A stretch of DNA of 13,171 bases from Thermodesulfobacteriota bacterium (GTDB taxonomy: Bacteria; Desulfobacterota; DSM-4660; Desulfatiglandales; HGW-15), in contig JALOPA010000007.1 of assembly GCA_025454125.1 (NCBI GenBank), positions 1-13,171 on the forward strand, written 5' to 3'. The translations under genes and the position numbers were made by a program. This document shows positions 6,303 to 13,171 of the stretch, in pieces. How positions within the stretch are numbered: position 1 is the stretch's first letter; the number at the start of each line of letters is the position of its first letter. The notes under the pieces were generated by a model. The model saw only the letters and a program-made list of their open reading frames with translations. It did no database searches and had not been told where the DNA came from.

Positions 6303-9050
6303 TCAGGACGGTCTCATGGGTCTGTCCAGGATCTCTCGTATTTTCCTGGACAGATCCACCACGCCGAAGGGTTTCTGGATGAACCCGTTGCAGCCTTGCC
6401 TGAGGATCTCCGTGGCTTGGCCATCCAGACTGTACCCGCTCGACAGAAGAGCCTTGAGGCCGGGGTCGATAGCCTTCAACCTCTCGTAGAGGGTTCCTCC
6501 CCCCATGTCCGGCATGATCATATCCAGGATCACCATGTGGATGCACTCCCTGCTCCCGTTGAAGACCTGGATCGCCTCCTTTGCGCTCCTGGCGGCAAGC
6601 ACACGGTATCCGAGCTTTTCCAGCATGAGCTGCGCCACCTTCAACACACTCTCCTCGTCATCCACCACCAAAAGGGTTTCGGCCCCCCGGACCGGCCCGG
6701 ACCTCAGGGGCTCTTCCTGAACGACCTGATGGTTGGATGCGGGAAGGTAGAGGAAGAAACAGGTCCCGGCCCCCTTCTCGGACTCCACATCGATATACCC
6801 GTTGTGAGCCTTCAAGATGCCGTAGGCCGAGGCCAAGCCCAGACCCGTGCCTCTGCCCACGGGCTTGGTGGTGAAAAAGGGGTCGAAAATCCGATCCAGG
6901 ATTGCGGCGTCCATGCCGCTGCCCGTATCCCGCACGCGGACCAAGGCATAGAGGCCCGGCTCGACTTTGAAGGGTTTTCCCTGGAGGGCCTGTTCCGTCA
7001 CGTTTCGTGTGGTCAGGAAAAGGTCCCCGCCTCTGGGCATGGCATCTGCGGCGTTGACAAAGAGGTTCATCAGAACCTCCTCGATCTGGGCGCGGTCTGC
7101 GGCGACATGCCAGAGATGCTCCGAGAGATCCAGATGGATGGCGATCTCCTTCTTGGCGAGGCCGAAGGTCTGCGACGTCTCCTGCACGAGGCGGTTCAGG
7201 TCCATGGGCCTGGCTTCGTATTTGCCGCCCCGAGCATAGCCCAGCAGTTGCCCGGTGAGCTTCGACCCGCTCTCGATCAGTTTTTCTATGGTGCCGAGAC
7301 GCTCCGTGTGGGAGCGGCTGGAGTCGGCGTCCATGAGCATGAGGGAGATGTTGCCCTGAATGCCCATGAGGAGGTTGTTGAAATTGTGGGCAATGCCGCC
7401 TGCCAGGGTGCCGATGGCTTCCATTTTCTGCACATGCATGAGCTGGGCTTCCAGCGTTTTCTGGCGGGTCACGTCCCTGAGGAGGTGGAGAAGGGCGGGA
7501 GATCCGTCCCAAAGGATGGGGACCGCCTTGACTTCCAGCCAGAGTTCGTTGCCGCCCTTGTTGATCAGGCGCAGGGTGGTGCTGTCTTTCGGCGCGCCAC
7601 CGTCCTCCGGCCGCGCAGCCTGCAACCGCTTCCGGTCGTGGGGGTGGATCAGGTCCACGAACCGAAGGCCCGTCAGTTCCTCTTGGGAGTATCCCAGAAT
7701 CTGCATGGCCTTGGGGTTCGGGAATTGGATGGCCCCCTCCTGGTCTATGAACACTCCTTCTTCGGCATGCTCCACCAGGAGACGGTATTTCTCTTCGGAC
7801 TTCCTGAGCGCCTCTTCCGCGTTCCGTCGCTCCGTGATGTCATGGACCACCACGGTGGCCCCTTTGGGCATCCCGTTTTCGTAGGAGTACCGCGTGTAGA
7901 GCACGACCCAGAAGTTTCTCCCGTCTTTACCCCGGATCTGAAACTCGACGGTTTCCGGAACGGGCTCGCCGGCGAAAACCTTGCTCATCCTCTCCAGGAA
8001 TCGCTCCACACTCTCTTCGGTGAGAATGTCCATCGGGCTCAGGGACAGGAACTCCTCCTTGGTGTAGCCCGTGTACTCGCACATCACGTCGTTTACCATG
8101 AGGAACTTGCGGTTGATGAAGTCCACTTCATAGATGCCTGCCGGCGCGTGCTTGACGAGCTGCCTGTACTTGCTTTCACTCTCCCGAAGCGCGGCTTCAG
8201 CCATTTTGCGGTCGCTGATGTCGCGGGCCACCCCCAGGACACCCTGGGGAGATCCGTCCGGGTGCCGGAGAAAGGTCATCCGGCCCTCCAGCCAGATGGT
8301 GGAGCCCTCGCGGTGACGGGCTTCAAGCTCAAGGGTGATGACCCGCAGAGGATCGGGGGAATCTTTCCCTTCACGGCTCAGTTCCTGGTCCAGGGCCTGC
8401 CTGGCGCTTTCAAGGGAAGGGGGCGTGAGCAGGCGATCGAGAGGCAGGGAGATGAAAAAATCCGCGTCATATCCCATGATCCTTTGGACGGAAGGGCTCA
8501 CATAGAGGAACTCGAGCTCGAGGTTCATGGTGAAGATCATATCCGTCGCATGATCGGCCAGGAGCCTGTATCGAGCCTCGCTCTCCTCCAAGGCTTTCAG
8601 GGACAGCTTGCGCTCGGTCACATCCCGCACCATCCCGCGGAACCCTCTCGGGAGCCCGTCGGAGCCGCTGAAAAGGTAAGCAGAAATCTCGAGAAAGCAG
8701 GAGCTGCCGTCCTTGCGGAGGATCTCATAGTCACTCGACTTGGCGGAGCGGCCTGTCCGGTAAACCTGGTTGAACACCTCGTAGAGTTTCCTGGCGGTCT
8801 CCGGCCGCGTGTACTTCCGGTTGTTCATGCCGAGGAGTTCTTCCCTGGAGTATCCGGTGATCCGGCACAAGGCCTTGTTGAAAAAGCTGAGGTTCCCTGC
8901 AAGGTCCACCTCAAAATAGCCTTCCTCACTGTTCTCCAGAATGTCCTTGTACTTTTCTTCGTTCGGGTGAAGAGGTCCCTGGTCTTTCATCGCAAGACGG
9001 GAGCCGGTCAACCGGGTGGGCAGGTTCTGGGTTTCGGAGGCTACCTTCAC
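6303..9050 (-). CDS. Four-PAS hybrid histidine kinase (PAS x4-HisKA-HATPase-REC)
   Basis: A 915-aa protein with no evident membrane segment, so probably cytosolic. Four PAS/PAC units lie at about 30-150, 157-287, 293-412 and 420-530, each ending in the 'RDVTERK'-type PAC motif followed by an ALxxSExKYR linker. HisKA: phospho-acceptor H555 in [12 protein letters not shown], where residue 556 is Asn rather than the usual Asp/Glu. HATPase: N-box [10 protein letters not shown] (662-671), G1 RDTGSGMD, F-box IFDPFFTTK and G2 [10 protein letters not shown]-terminal REC: D797, D798, phospho-acceptor D843 (ILDMIMPD), S871 and K893. It should autophosphorylate and pass phosphate to its own receiver or onward. 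The start is GTG 9050 with GGGGAGG about 10 nt upstream; ATG at codon 21 is an alternative without a clear ribosome site. The signals sensed are unknown. Confidence 0.92.
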   Translation of the reverse strand: MKVASETQNLPTRLTGSRLAMKDQGPLHPNEEKYKDILENSEEGYFEVDLAGNLSFFNKALCRITGYSREELLGMNNRKYTRPETARKLYEVFNQVYRTGRSAKSSDYEILRKDGSSCFLEISAYLFSGSDGLPRGFRGMVRDVTERKLSLKALEESEARYRLLADHATDMIFTMNLELEFLYVSPSVQRIMGYDADFFISLPLDRLLTPPSLESARQALDQELSREGKDSPDPLRVITLELEARHREGSTIWLEGRMTFLRHPDGSPQGVLGVARDISDRKMAEAALRESESKYRQLVKHAPAGIYEVDFINRKFLMVNDVMCEYTGYTKEEFLSLSPMDILTEESVERFLERMSKVFAGEPVPETVEFQIRGKDGRNFWVVLYTRYSYENGMPKGATVVVHDITERRNAEEALRKSEEKYRLLVEHAEEGVFIDQEGAIQFPNPKAMQILGYSQEELTGLRFVDLIHPHDRKRLQAARPEDGGAPKDSTTLRLINKGGNELWLEVKAVPILWDGSPALLHLLRDVTRQKTLEAQLMHVQKMEAIGTLAGGIAHNFNNLLMGIQGNISLMLMDADSSRSHTERLGTIEKLIESGSKLTGQLLGYARGGKYEARPMDLNRLVQETSQTFGLAKKEIAIHLDLSEHLWHVAADRAQIEEVLMNLFVNAADAMPRGGDLFLTTRNVTEQALQGKPFKVEPGLYALVRVRDTGSGMDAAILDRIFDPFFTTKPVGRGTGLGLASAYGILKAHNGYIDVESEKGAGTCFFLYLPASNHQVVQEEPLRSGPVRGAETLLVVDDEESVLKVAQLMLEKLGYRVLAARSAKEAIQVFNGSRECIHMVILDMIMPDMGGGTLYERLKAIDPGLKALLSSGYSLDGQATEILRQGCNGFIQKPFGVVDLSRKIREILDRPMRPS

Positions 9051-9183
9051 GGCACGGGGGCCTCCCCAGGAGGTGTCCGTGAGGGACAGGGAAGGGGGCT
9101 GCTCAAATCATCGCCCATCCCAGAGCCGGTTTTGCGGGTGGCCCGGGAAAAGACGTCCCTCAGGAATGAAGGAAGGGTAGGGA

Positions 9184-9696
9184 TCATTGCTCCGACGCAA
9201 GAATAGGAATGCCCTGGGCCTGGAGCACCTTGTCGATATCGAGGAGAATCTTCAGGCTTCCTTCGGTCTTGGCCATTCCCAGAATGTAGCTTGCACTCAG
9301 TTCTGTGCCGAAGGAAGGAGGATCCTCAATCAGCTCGGCCCTGATGTTGAGCACTTCCGACACCGAATCCACGACGATCCCGACGAGGGCGGTGCCGGCA
9401 CCCGCTTCCGTTTCAACGACGACGATGCACGTCCGCTCGGTGTAGCCCACCCTGTCCATGCCGAAGCGGAGCCTCAGGTCGATGACCGGGATCACTTTCC
9501 CTCTGAGGTTGATGACGCCTTTGACGTATTCAGGAGTCTGGGGCACCGGAGTGATGGGCATCATGCCGATGATCTCCTTGATCCTGAGGATTCCGATACC
9601 GTACTCCTCTTTGTCGAGGGTAAAGGTGAGGTACTTGCCCTCCCGGGGCCCCGGGCTTTCCGGATGACACTCGATCGCTTGGGCGGCAGCGGGCAT
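9184..9696 (-). CDS. cheW: Chemotaxis coupling protein CheW
   Basis: CheW is the SH3-like adaptor joining CheA to chemoreceptors at the membrane array. This 170-aa protein has the domain at about 20-162: KYLTFTLDKEEYGIGILRIK, EIIGMMPITPVPQTPEYVKG, then VINLRGKVIPVIDLRLRFGM, which includes the family hallmark NLRGKVIPVIDLR. Next come IVVVETEAGAGTALVGIVVD, SVSEVLNI and, near the end, ILLDIDKVL. The start is ATG 9696 because AAGGAGGACAAAAGAA lies directly upstream; the open frame extends 24 codons further (to 9768) without a ribosome site. A sigma54 promoter at 9853-9869 lies about 150 nt upstream. The hybrid kinase gene follows 133 nt downstream on the same strand, possibly co-transcribed. Confidence 0.95.
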   Translation of the reverse strand: MPAAAQAIECHPESPGPREGKYLTFTLDKEEYGIGILRIKEIIGMMPITPVPQTPEYVKGVINLRGKVIPVIDLRLRFGMDRVGYTERTCIVVVETEAGAGTALVGIVVDSVSEVLNIRAELIEDPPSFGTELSASYILGMAKTEGSLKILLDIDKVLQAQGIPILASEQ

Positions 9697-9852
9697 TTCT
9701 TTTGTCCTCCTTGCGCAGCGATGTGGATTCTCTGCAACTCCCGAGTTCCGCTCCCTGGAATCCCTCAAGCGGAAGAGGTCACGATTCGGTCTCGTAACTC
9801 ACTCACCGGCAGGGACCCGGAGGGCGCCGACTTGCTGCGTTCAATCTCTGTT

Positions 9853-9869
9853 CTGCAAGCATTGTGCCA
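9853..9869 (-). promoter_or_regulatory. Sigma54 promoter of cheW
   Basis: On the minus strand the sequence is TGGCACAATGCTTGCAG. It has TGGCAC and TTGCA with exactly 10 nt between GG and GC, a near-perfect match to the TGGCACG-N4-TTGCA consensus. It lies in the 195-nt gap between the end of cheR and cheW. The predicted start is near 9843, with a leader of about 150 nt. It would allow cheW, and perhaps the kinase gene downstream, to be expressed apart from cheR. Confidence 0.8.
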
Positions 9870-9891
9870 GCCCAAGGCCTCCAACGAAGCC

Positions 9892-10668
9892 CTATGGCCG
9901 GTTCGGTGTCGCGGGCTTCCTATAAAGGCTGGGCGCCACATACTGATAGGGGTGCCTCAGATTGTGCAGACTCTCGGCACCCCCCACAATGAAGTAACCG
10001 GATCCCTTGAGGGCCGGATAGAGCCTGTTGATCACCTCTTCTTTGACGGCCCTGTCAAAGTAGATGAGCACATTTCGGCAGAGGATGACGTCGAAGCACT
10101 CTTTGGGCGGGATATCGGTGAGGAGGTTGAACCTTTTGAAGGTGACCAGACGCCGAATCCTCTCTTTGACTCGGATATACCCGCTCCAGGACCCGACGCC
10201 CTTCTGGAAATACTTTCTCAGAAGGTCCGGGGGAATGCCTTTTCCTTTGGCGGCGTCGTACACCCCCTTTTCTCCTGCAGCGAGCATCCGGGTGGAGATG
10301 TCCGTGGCCAGAATCGACGGCTGGAATCCCTTTTCAGCGCAGTAAACGGCGAGGGAATAGGGTTCCTCCCCGCTGGAGGAAGCGGCGCACCAGATGGACC
10401 GGTGGTTTTCGCAGAGGCAGTCGAAGTTGTGGCTTTCCCTGAAGAAGTAGGTGTGGTTGGTCGACACGGCGTCCAGGAAGTCCACCATTTCCTGCTCATC
10501 TGCATGAAGTCGACTGAAGTACTCGTTCACGGAGGTCAGCCCCAGGGTGCGGAGCCGTTTGCCGAGGCGGGCCTGCAACAGGCTCTGTTTGCCTTCGGAC
10601 AAATGAATGCCCGACCGCCGGTAAACGAGGTCGCTGAATTTCCTGAACTGTGCTCCGGTAAGGTTCAT
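9892..10668 (-). CDS. cheR: Chemotaxis receptor methyltransferase CheR (compact form)
   Basis: CheR methylates specific glutamates on chemoreceptors using S-adenosylmethionine, for adaptation. The N-terminal helical CheR_N domain spans about 1-65 (FRKFSDLVYRRSGIHL, KQSLLQARLGKRLRTLG). The conserved TNHTYFFRE lies at 70-78. The SAM-binding motif IWCAASSSGEEPYS lies at 92-105, LATDIS at 120-125, and FDVILCRNVLIYFD at 192-205. The C-terminal YVAPSLYRK is the typical ending. The length of 258 aa is short for the family (about 270-290). The segment between the FFRE motif and the SAM motif is only about 13 residues, where classical CheR has a longer helix. The start is ATG 10668 with AGGAG 8 nt upstream. 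Promoter candidates are at 10735-10751 (sigma54) and 10813-10839 (sigma28). Confidence 0.93.
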   Translation of the reverse strand: MNLTGAQFRKFSDLVYRRSGIHLSEGKQSLLQARLGKRLRTLGLTSVNEYFSRLHADEQEMVDFLDAVSTNHTYFFRESHNFDCLCENHRSIWCAASSSGEEPYSLAVYCAEKGFQPSILATDISTRMLAAGEKGVYDAAKGKGIPPDLLRKYFQKGVGSWSGYIRVKERIRRLVTFKRFNLLTDIPPKECFDVILCRNVLIYFDRAVKEEVINRLYPALKGSGYFIVGGAESLHNLRHPYQYVAPSLYRKPATPNRP

Positions 10669-10734
10669 GCTTCCGGCTCCTTTGCCCTCTCCGCGGCTCG
10701 GCGGACCTCGGTCAAGGGGTTTCAATGCGTGTCG

Positions 10735-10751
10735 CTGCAATCCACATACCA
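10735..10751 (-). promoter_or_regulatory. Candidate sigma54 promoter of cheR
   Basis: On the minus strand the sequence is TGGTATGTGGATTGCAG. GG and GC are 10 nt apart and the -12 TTGCA is perfect, but the -24 part reads TGGTATG instead of TGGCACG. The predicted start near 10725 gives a leader of about 57 nt to the cheR ATG. It is weaker than the other three sigma54 sites in the window but correctly placed. Confidence 0.5.
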
Positions 10752-10812
10752 CGGCATCCGTCCCTTCGCTTTTCCGCAGGAACCGTCGCGCTCGAACGCT
10801 CCTTGACCTCCT

Positions 10813-10839
10813 TTATCGGCATTCGCCCTCAAAAAGTGA
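10813..10839 (-). promoter_or_regulatory. Partial sigma28-like promoter upstream of cheR
   Basis: On the minus strand a perfect GCCGATAA (10813-10820) is preceded, after a 15-nt spacer, by TCAC (10836-10839) where TAAA is expected. The extended -35 matches TAAAGTTT at only about 5 of 8 positions. It lies 145 nt upstream of the cheR start, so it could be a second, FliA-dependent promoter. The poor -35 keeps confidence low. Confidence 0.35.
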
Positions 10840-10917
10840 ACCGGATAGGAGGGGGGCAATTTTTTCCCAGGACCGCCACAATTTTTCCTCAGACGCAGAA
10901 AGGACTGAATCGCCTGT

Positions 10918-10931
10918 GTCAAAACATTGAC
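10918..10931. promoter_or_regulatory. FleQ-box-like palindrome, possible enhancer site
   Basis: GTCAAAACATTGAC is a 5-bp perfect inverted repeat (GTCAA/TTGAC) with a 4-nt spacer. As I recall it, the Pseudomonas FleQ consensus is GTCANTAAATTGAC, which this matches at 11 of the 13 defined positions. It lies about 136 bp upstream of the pilZ sigma54 site and 167 bp from the cheR one, typical distances for a sigma54 enhancer. The activator itself is not encoded in this window. Confidence 0.4.
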
Positions 10932-11066
10932 GATTCTCCAGGGGGCGGGACGGGTTTCCGACACGGAGGCCTTCGTATCTATACAGAAAGGGAATGCTGA
11001 AAGAGGTCGCAGGAAAAGGAACTTGCCTCTTCGCCGAGTCCGGGAGAAACACTGCACCTCCGGCGG

Positions 11067-11082
11067 TGGTACGGTCATTGCA
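11067..11082 (+). promoter_or_regulatory. Sigma54 promoter of pilZ-cheA
   Basis: TGGTACGGTCATTGCA has GG and GC exactly 10 nt apart and matches TGGCACG-N4-TTGCA at all but one base. The predicted start is near 11093. This rules out translation from the upstream in-frame ATG at 10927 and makes the ATG at 11095 unlikely. It supports ATG 11131, which has AGGAG 9 nt upstream. CheA overlaps pilZ and is likely read from this promoter. Confidence 0.8.
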
Positions 11083-11130
11083 AGCCTAAAAGTCATGGCG
11101 GTTTCTGAACCCCTTGAGGAGCGGGTTTTC

Positions 11131-11763
11131 ATGATCGAAGAAGAGCAACGTTGCAGGGAACAGTCGGAGCGAAGGATCTTTGTCCGAGAAAATTTTTTCT
11201 TCAAGGTGCGATTTCAACGGCTCACCGGCGCAGAGTACCAGGGGGCAAAAGCCGAATGGGCGGAGCATCAGTCCTTTGAACGGAGAAGCCTCACATGGGA
11301 AGCCCTCGATGCCGATATGAATGGCGGGCCTGCTCCTCTGGATCCTTGTCTTCTGGATTTCCTCATGCAGATGGACGACAAACTCGACCGACTCATCGCC
11401 CACATGACCGGGCAAGGAAAGCGTGAGCCGAAGATGGAGGAGGGGGAAGGGGTCGATCTGGGCGGCGGGGGCATGAAAATGAAAACCGAGAATCCCCTGA
11501 TCGTGGGACAGCTCCTTCAGGCGGATCTTCTCCTGTCGCGCTTTCCCTTTGTCCGGGTCCACGTTTTCGGCGAGGTGGTCCATGTCCATACACGGTTCGG
11601 AGGGGAAGCCGCCTGCTGGGAAGTGGGGGTCCGATTTCTCGATCTGGATGCCGAGGAAACAGAAAGAATCATTGCCTGCGTCTTTCAGAGACATCGGCAG
11701 GTCCTTCGAAAAAGAAAAGGGAAGGAAGACACTCATGAAGAAGTCACTGAAAGCCATGACTGA
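11131..11763 (+). CDS. Atypical (helix-inserted) PilZ-family c-di-GMP receptor protein
   Basis: A 210-aa cytosolic protein. The N-terminal ERRIFVRENF (13-22) provides the RxxxR element of PilZ, with R15 and R19. A helical segment follows (about 45-95), including the heptad-like LLDFLMQMDDKLDRLIAHM. The beta-barrel part comes next: GVDLGGGGMKM (108-117, equivalent to DxSxxG), GQLLQADLLL, VRVHVFGEVVHVHTR and WEVGVRFLDLDAEETERII. A basic helix near the end (FQRHRQVLRKRK, 185-196) completes it. This order, with helices inserted between RxxxR and DxSxxG, resembles the atypical tetramer-forming PilZ group (PilZ_2 in Pfam, from memory). The Ser of DxSxxG is Gly here, so c-di-GMP affinity is uncertain. 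The start is set by AGGAG and the upstream sigma54 promoter. It overlaps cheA by 29 nt, suggesting coupled translation and a role in chemotaxis. Confidence 0.8.
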   Translation: MIEEEQRCREQSERRIFVRENFFFKVRFQRLTGAEYQGAKAEWAEHQSFERRSLTWEALDADMNGGPAPLDPCLLDFLMQMDDKLDRLIAHMTGQGKREPKMEEGEGVDLGGGGMKMKTENPLIVGQLLQADLLLSRFPFVRVHVFGEVVHVHTRFGGEAACWEVGVRFLDLDAEETERIIACVFQRHRQVLRKRKGKEDTHEEVTESHD

Positions 11764-13171
11764 GCATATCAATTCGCTCGCCTTGAAAACCGTGGTACTG
11801 GATGCTGACGATATCGCCGGCCTCGGGGACGTGCTCCGGATCCTTGATGCGGTGGAGGAGTACACGGCCCCTCACGGAGAGCCCTTCATTGCCCTGGTGA
11901 GGGCCATGAAGGGGTACTTGGAAAGGGTCATTCTCGGGGAGGAAAAGGACCTGTCTCCCTTTGAGGAAGGGATTTCCCTGCTTCAGGAGGGGTGCCGGGA
12001 TCTCGGGAGGAACAAGCGAAAGGGCATCGACGTGCAACCCCTTCTTTCGCGTCTCGGGGAAACAGAGGTCGGAGGAAATCCCGGCTCATCCGCACAGGTC
12101 GTCCCGGAGCCGCCGGCCGAATCCTCGAGTGAAGGGCCAGAGGGGGCGACAGGACAAAGCTCCGAGCGCAACCCCGGAAAAGCGACCGAGAAAACCCCTG
12201 AAGCGACGGAAGAGGACAAGCAGATCATCCGGGAGTTCGTCACCGAGTCTCTGGAGAGCCTTGAAAGCATTGAGGTGAGGCTCCTTGACCTGGACCAGGA
12301 CCCCAAGGACGCTGAAGCGATCAATGCCATCTTCCGTCCCTTTCACACGATCAAGGGCGTCTCCGGCTTTCTCAACTTCACCCGGATCAACCGTCTGGCC
12401 CATGGGGTGGAGAACCTTTTGGACAAGGCCAGGAACAAAGAGATGACCGTTGACGGGCCGATCATCGACCTGATTCTTGGGAGCGTGGACACGCTGAAGA
12501 AAATGATCCGGAACGTAGAGGCTTCCCTCGACTCCGGAACCCCGACCGAGGGGGAGGTGGAAATCCGGGCAATTCTGGAGAACGTGGAGCGGCTGATTTC
12601 CCAGGTGGGCGTGACCCAGAAGCCTCTGGGCGAGATCCTGGTGCAAAGGGGCTCGGTCTCCCAGGAGGATTTGGATAACGCCCTTGAAAAGCAGAAGGAG
12701 AGTCGCGAAAAGATCGGGGAGATCCTCATCGGAGAGGACCGGGTCGAGACGGGGGAAGTCCTTTCCGCTCTCAGGGACCAGAAAAGAGCCTCCCCGCCCC
12801 CGACGTACCAGGTGAAAGTGGACACCCAGAAGCTCGACGCCATCGTGGACATGGTGGGAGAGCTGGCCATTGCCCAGACCATGCTCAAACAAAATGAGAT
12901 CATCAAGGCGAGTGCGGACCGAAAACTCTACCAGATCACCAACCAGCTGAGCCTCATTGTGTCGGGTCTGCAGAGCACGGCCATGTCCCTTCGTATGATT
13001 CCCATCGGGAGCACCTTCCAGAAAATGCTCCGCATCGTGCGGGACCTGGGCAAGAAATCAGGCAAAGAGGTGCGTCTCGTGTTCTCCGGGGAAGACACCG
13101 AGATCGACCGCAACATGGTCGACGAGATTTATGAACCCTTGGTGCACATGATCCGAAACGCCATTGATCAT
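11735..13171 (+). CDS. cheA: Chemotaxis histidine kinase CheA with internal MshEN-like segment (3' end outside window)
   Basis: 479 codons are visible, open to the last base. Residues 1-105 form a helical N-terminal region I do not recognise, and 106-160 a Pro/Ser/Glu-rich linker. P1 (HPt) spans about 160-265, with phospho-acceptor H204 in IFRPFHTIKGVSGFL. Residues 296-350 (PLGEILVQRGSVSQEDLDNA ... KIGEILIGEDRVETGEVLSA) form two repeats like the MshEN/T2SSE N-terminal domain, where CheA normally has the CheY/CheB-binding P2. P3 dimerisation begins about 358 (KVDTQKLDAIVDMVGELAIA). The N-box of the P4 kinase domain (EPLVHMIRNAIDH) is the last thing seen. AAGGAAG precedes ATG 11735; ATG 11756 is an alternative. 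The protein phosphorylates CheY-type receivers when arrayed with CheW and receptors. Confidence 0.92.
   Translation, partial: MKKSLKAMTEHINSLALKTVVLDADDIAGLGDVLRILDAVEEYTAPHGEPFIALVRAMKGYLERVILGEEKDLSPFEEGISLLQEGCRDLGRNKRKGIDVQPLLSRLGETEVGGNPGSSAQVVPEPPAESSSEGPEGATGQSSERNPGKATEKTPEATEEDKQIIREFVTESLESLESIEVRLLDLDQDPKDAEAINAIFRPFHTIKGVSGFLNFTRINRLAHGVENLLDKARNKEMTVDGPIIDLILGSVDTLKKMIRNVEASLDSGTPTEGEVEIRAILENVERLISQVGVTQKPLGEILVQRGSVSQEDLDNALEKQKESREKIGEILIGEDRVETGEVLSALRDQKRASPPPTYQVKVDTQKLDAIVDMVGELAIAQTMLKQNEIIKASADRKLYQITNQLSLIVSGLQSTAMSLRMIPIGSTFQKMLRIVRDLGKKSGKEVRLVFSGEDTEIDRNMVDEIYEPLVHMIRNAIDH

Larger units (their letters stand above)
10669..11130. other. Divergent regulatory region between cheR and pilZ-cheA
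   Basis: This is a 462-nt stretch with no convincing gene. Open frames crossing it lack ribosome sites and recognisable protein sequence. It holds a weak sigma54-like and a partial sigma28-like site facing cheR, a strong sigma54 promoter facing pilZ, and the palindrome GTCAAAACATTGAC (10918-10931) roughly midway. An AT-rich patch (10857-10888) contains two copies of CAATTTTT. The layout resembles a divergent, activator-controlled promoter region with a shared upstream site. Confidence 0.65.

Noticed and set aside
6396..9206. 936-codon open frame on the plus strand opposite the hybrid kinase
   Set aside because: It is antisense to a gene with full PAS, HisKA, HATPase and REC motifs. Its translation is low-complexity (Gly, Val, His, Pro rich) with no recognisable domain, as expected for the opposite strand of a GC-rich gene.
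9697..9768. 24-codon N-terminal extension of CheW
   Set aside because: The extension covers the AAGGAGG ribosome site of ATG 9696 and adds non-conserved sequence.
9187..10806. 539-codon plus-strand frame spanning cheW and cheR
   Set aside because: It crosses two real genes in antisense and their intergenic promoter, and the protein has no recognisable features.
10927..11130. N-terminal extension of the PilZ protein (start at 10927 or 11095)
   Set aside because: The region contains the sigma54 promoter, whose predicted start is near 11093, and neither upstream ATG has a good ribosome site. ATG 11131 has AGGAG 9 nt upstream.
1..13171. c-di-GMP riboswitch, CRISPR array, tRNA or prophage genes
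   Set aside because: Searched for by eye because of the c-di-GMP theme and for completeness. No GEMM-like core, regularly spaced repeats, cloverleaf or phage/integrase genes were seen.

Overview
This window comes from a flagellated, chemotactic Gram-negative bacterium. It is probably a deltaproteobacterium (Desulfobacterota, perhaps Syntrophobacterales-like). That guess rests on the moderately high GC, the multi-PAS hybrid kinase style, the many receiver-domain proteins, the sigma54- and sigma28-type promoters among motility genes, and a palindromic 'GTCATTCCCGC' repeat family common in such genomes. No rRNA or tRNA, CRISPR array, transposase or phage gene was seen.

Layout. (1) Bases 1-1305, plus strand: the tail of a late flagellar cluster, with fliS (5' cut off by the window), a FlgN/FliT-like small chaperone, then flaG behind a near-consensus sigma28 (FliA) promoter. 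(2) Bases 1323-4457, plus: a response regulator with a SHOCT-like tail, a REC-GAF-HD-GYP protein (predicted c-di-GMP phosphodiesterase) overlapping it by 16 nt, a very small rod/hook-family protein, and a stand-alone receiver. (3) Bases 4454-4593: a 140-bp inverted-repeat element whose two ends supply the TAG stop codons of both convergent neighbours. (4) Bases 4590-10668, minus: in transcription order cheR, cheW, a four-PAS hybrid histidine kinase, and a REC-REC-GGDEF diguanylate cyclase. (5) Bases 10669-11130: a divergent regulatory region. (6) Bases 11131-13171, plus: an atypical PilZ protein overlapping a CheA kinase that runs off the right edge.

How it fits together. Flagellar assembly proteins, a partial chemotaxis set (CheR, CheW, CheA) and c-di-GMP synthesis (GGDEF), breakdown (HD-GYP) and binding (PilZ) are interleaved. 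The CheA also carries an MshEN-like segment where the P2 domain usually lies. The locus therefore looks built to couple chemosensory phosphorelay to c-di-GMP control of motility.

Regulation is the clearest non-coding signal. Three strong GG-N10-GC sigma54 promoters lie before the GGDEF gene, cheW and pilZ-cheA, and a weaker one lies before cheR. A FleQ-box-like palindrome sits between the divergent cheR and pilZ promoters. Functions are inferred from sequence motifs only; no database search was run.
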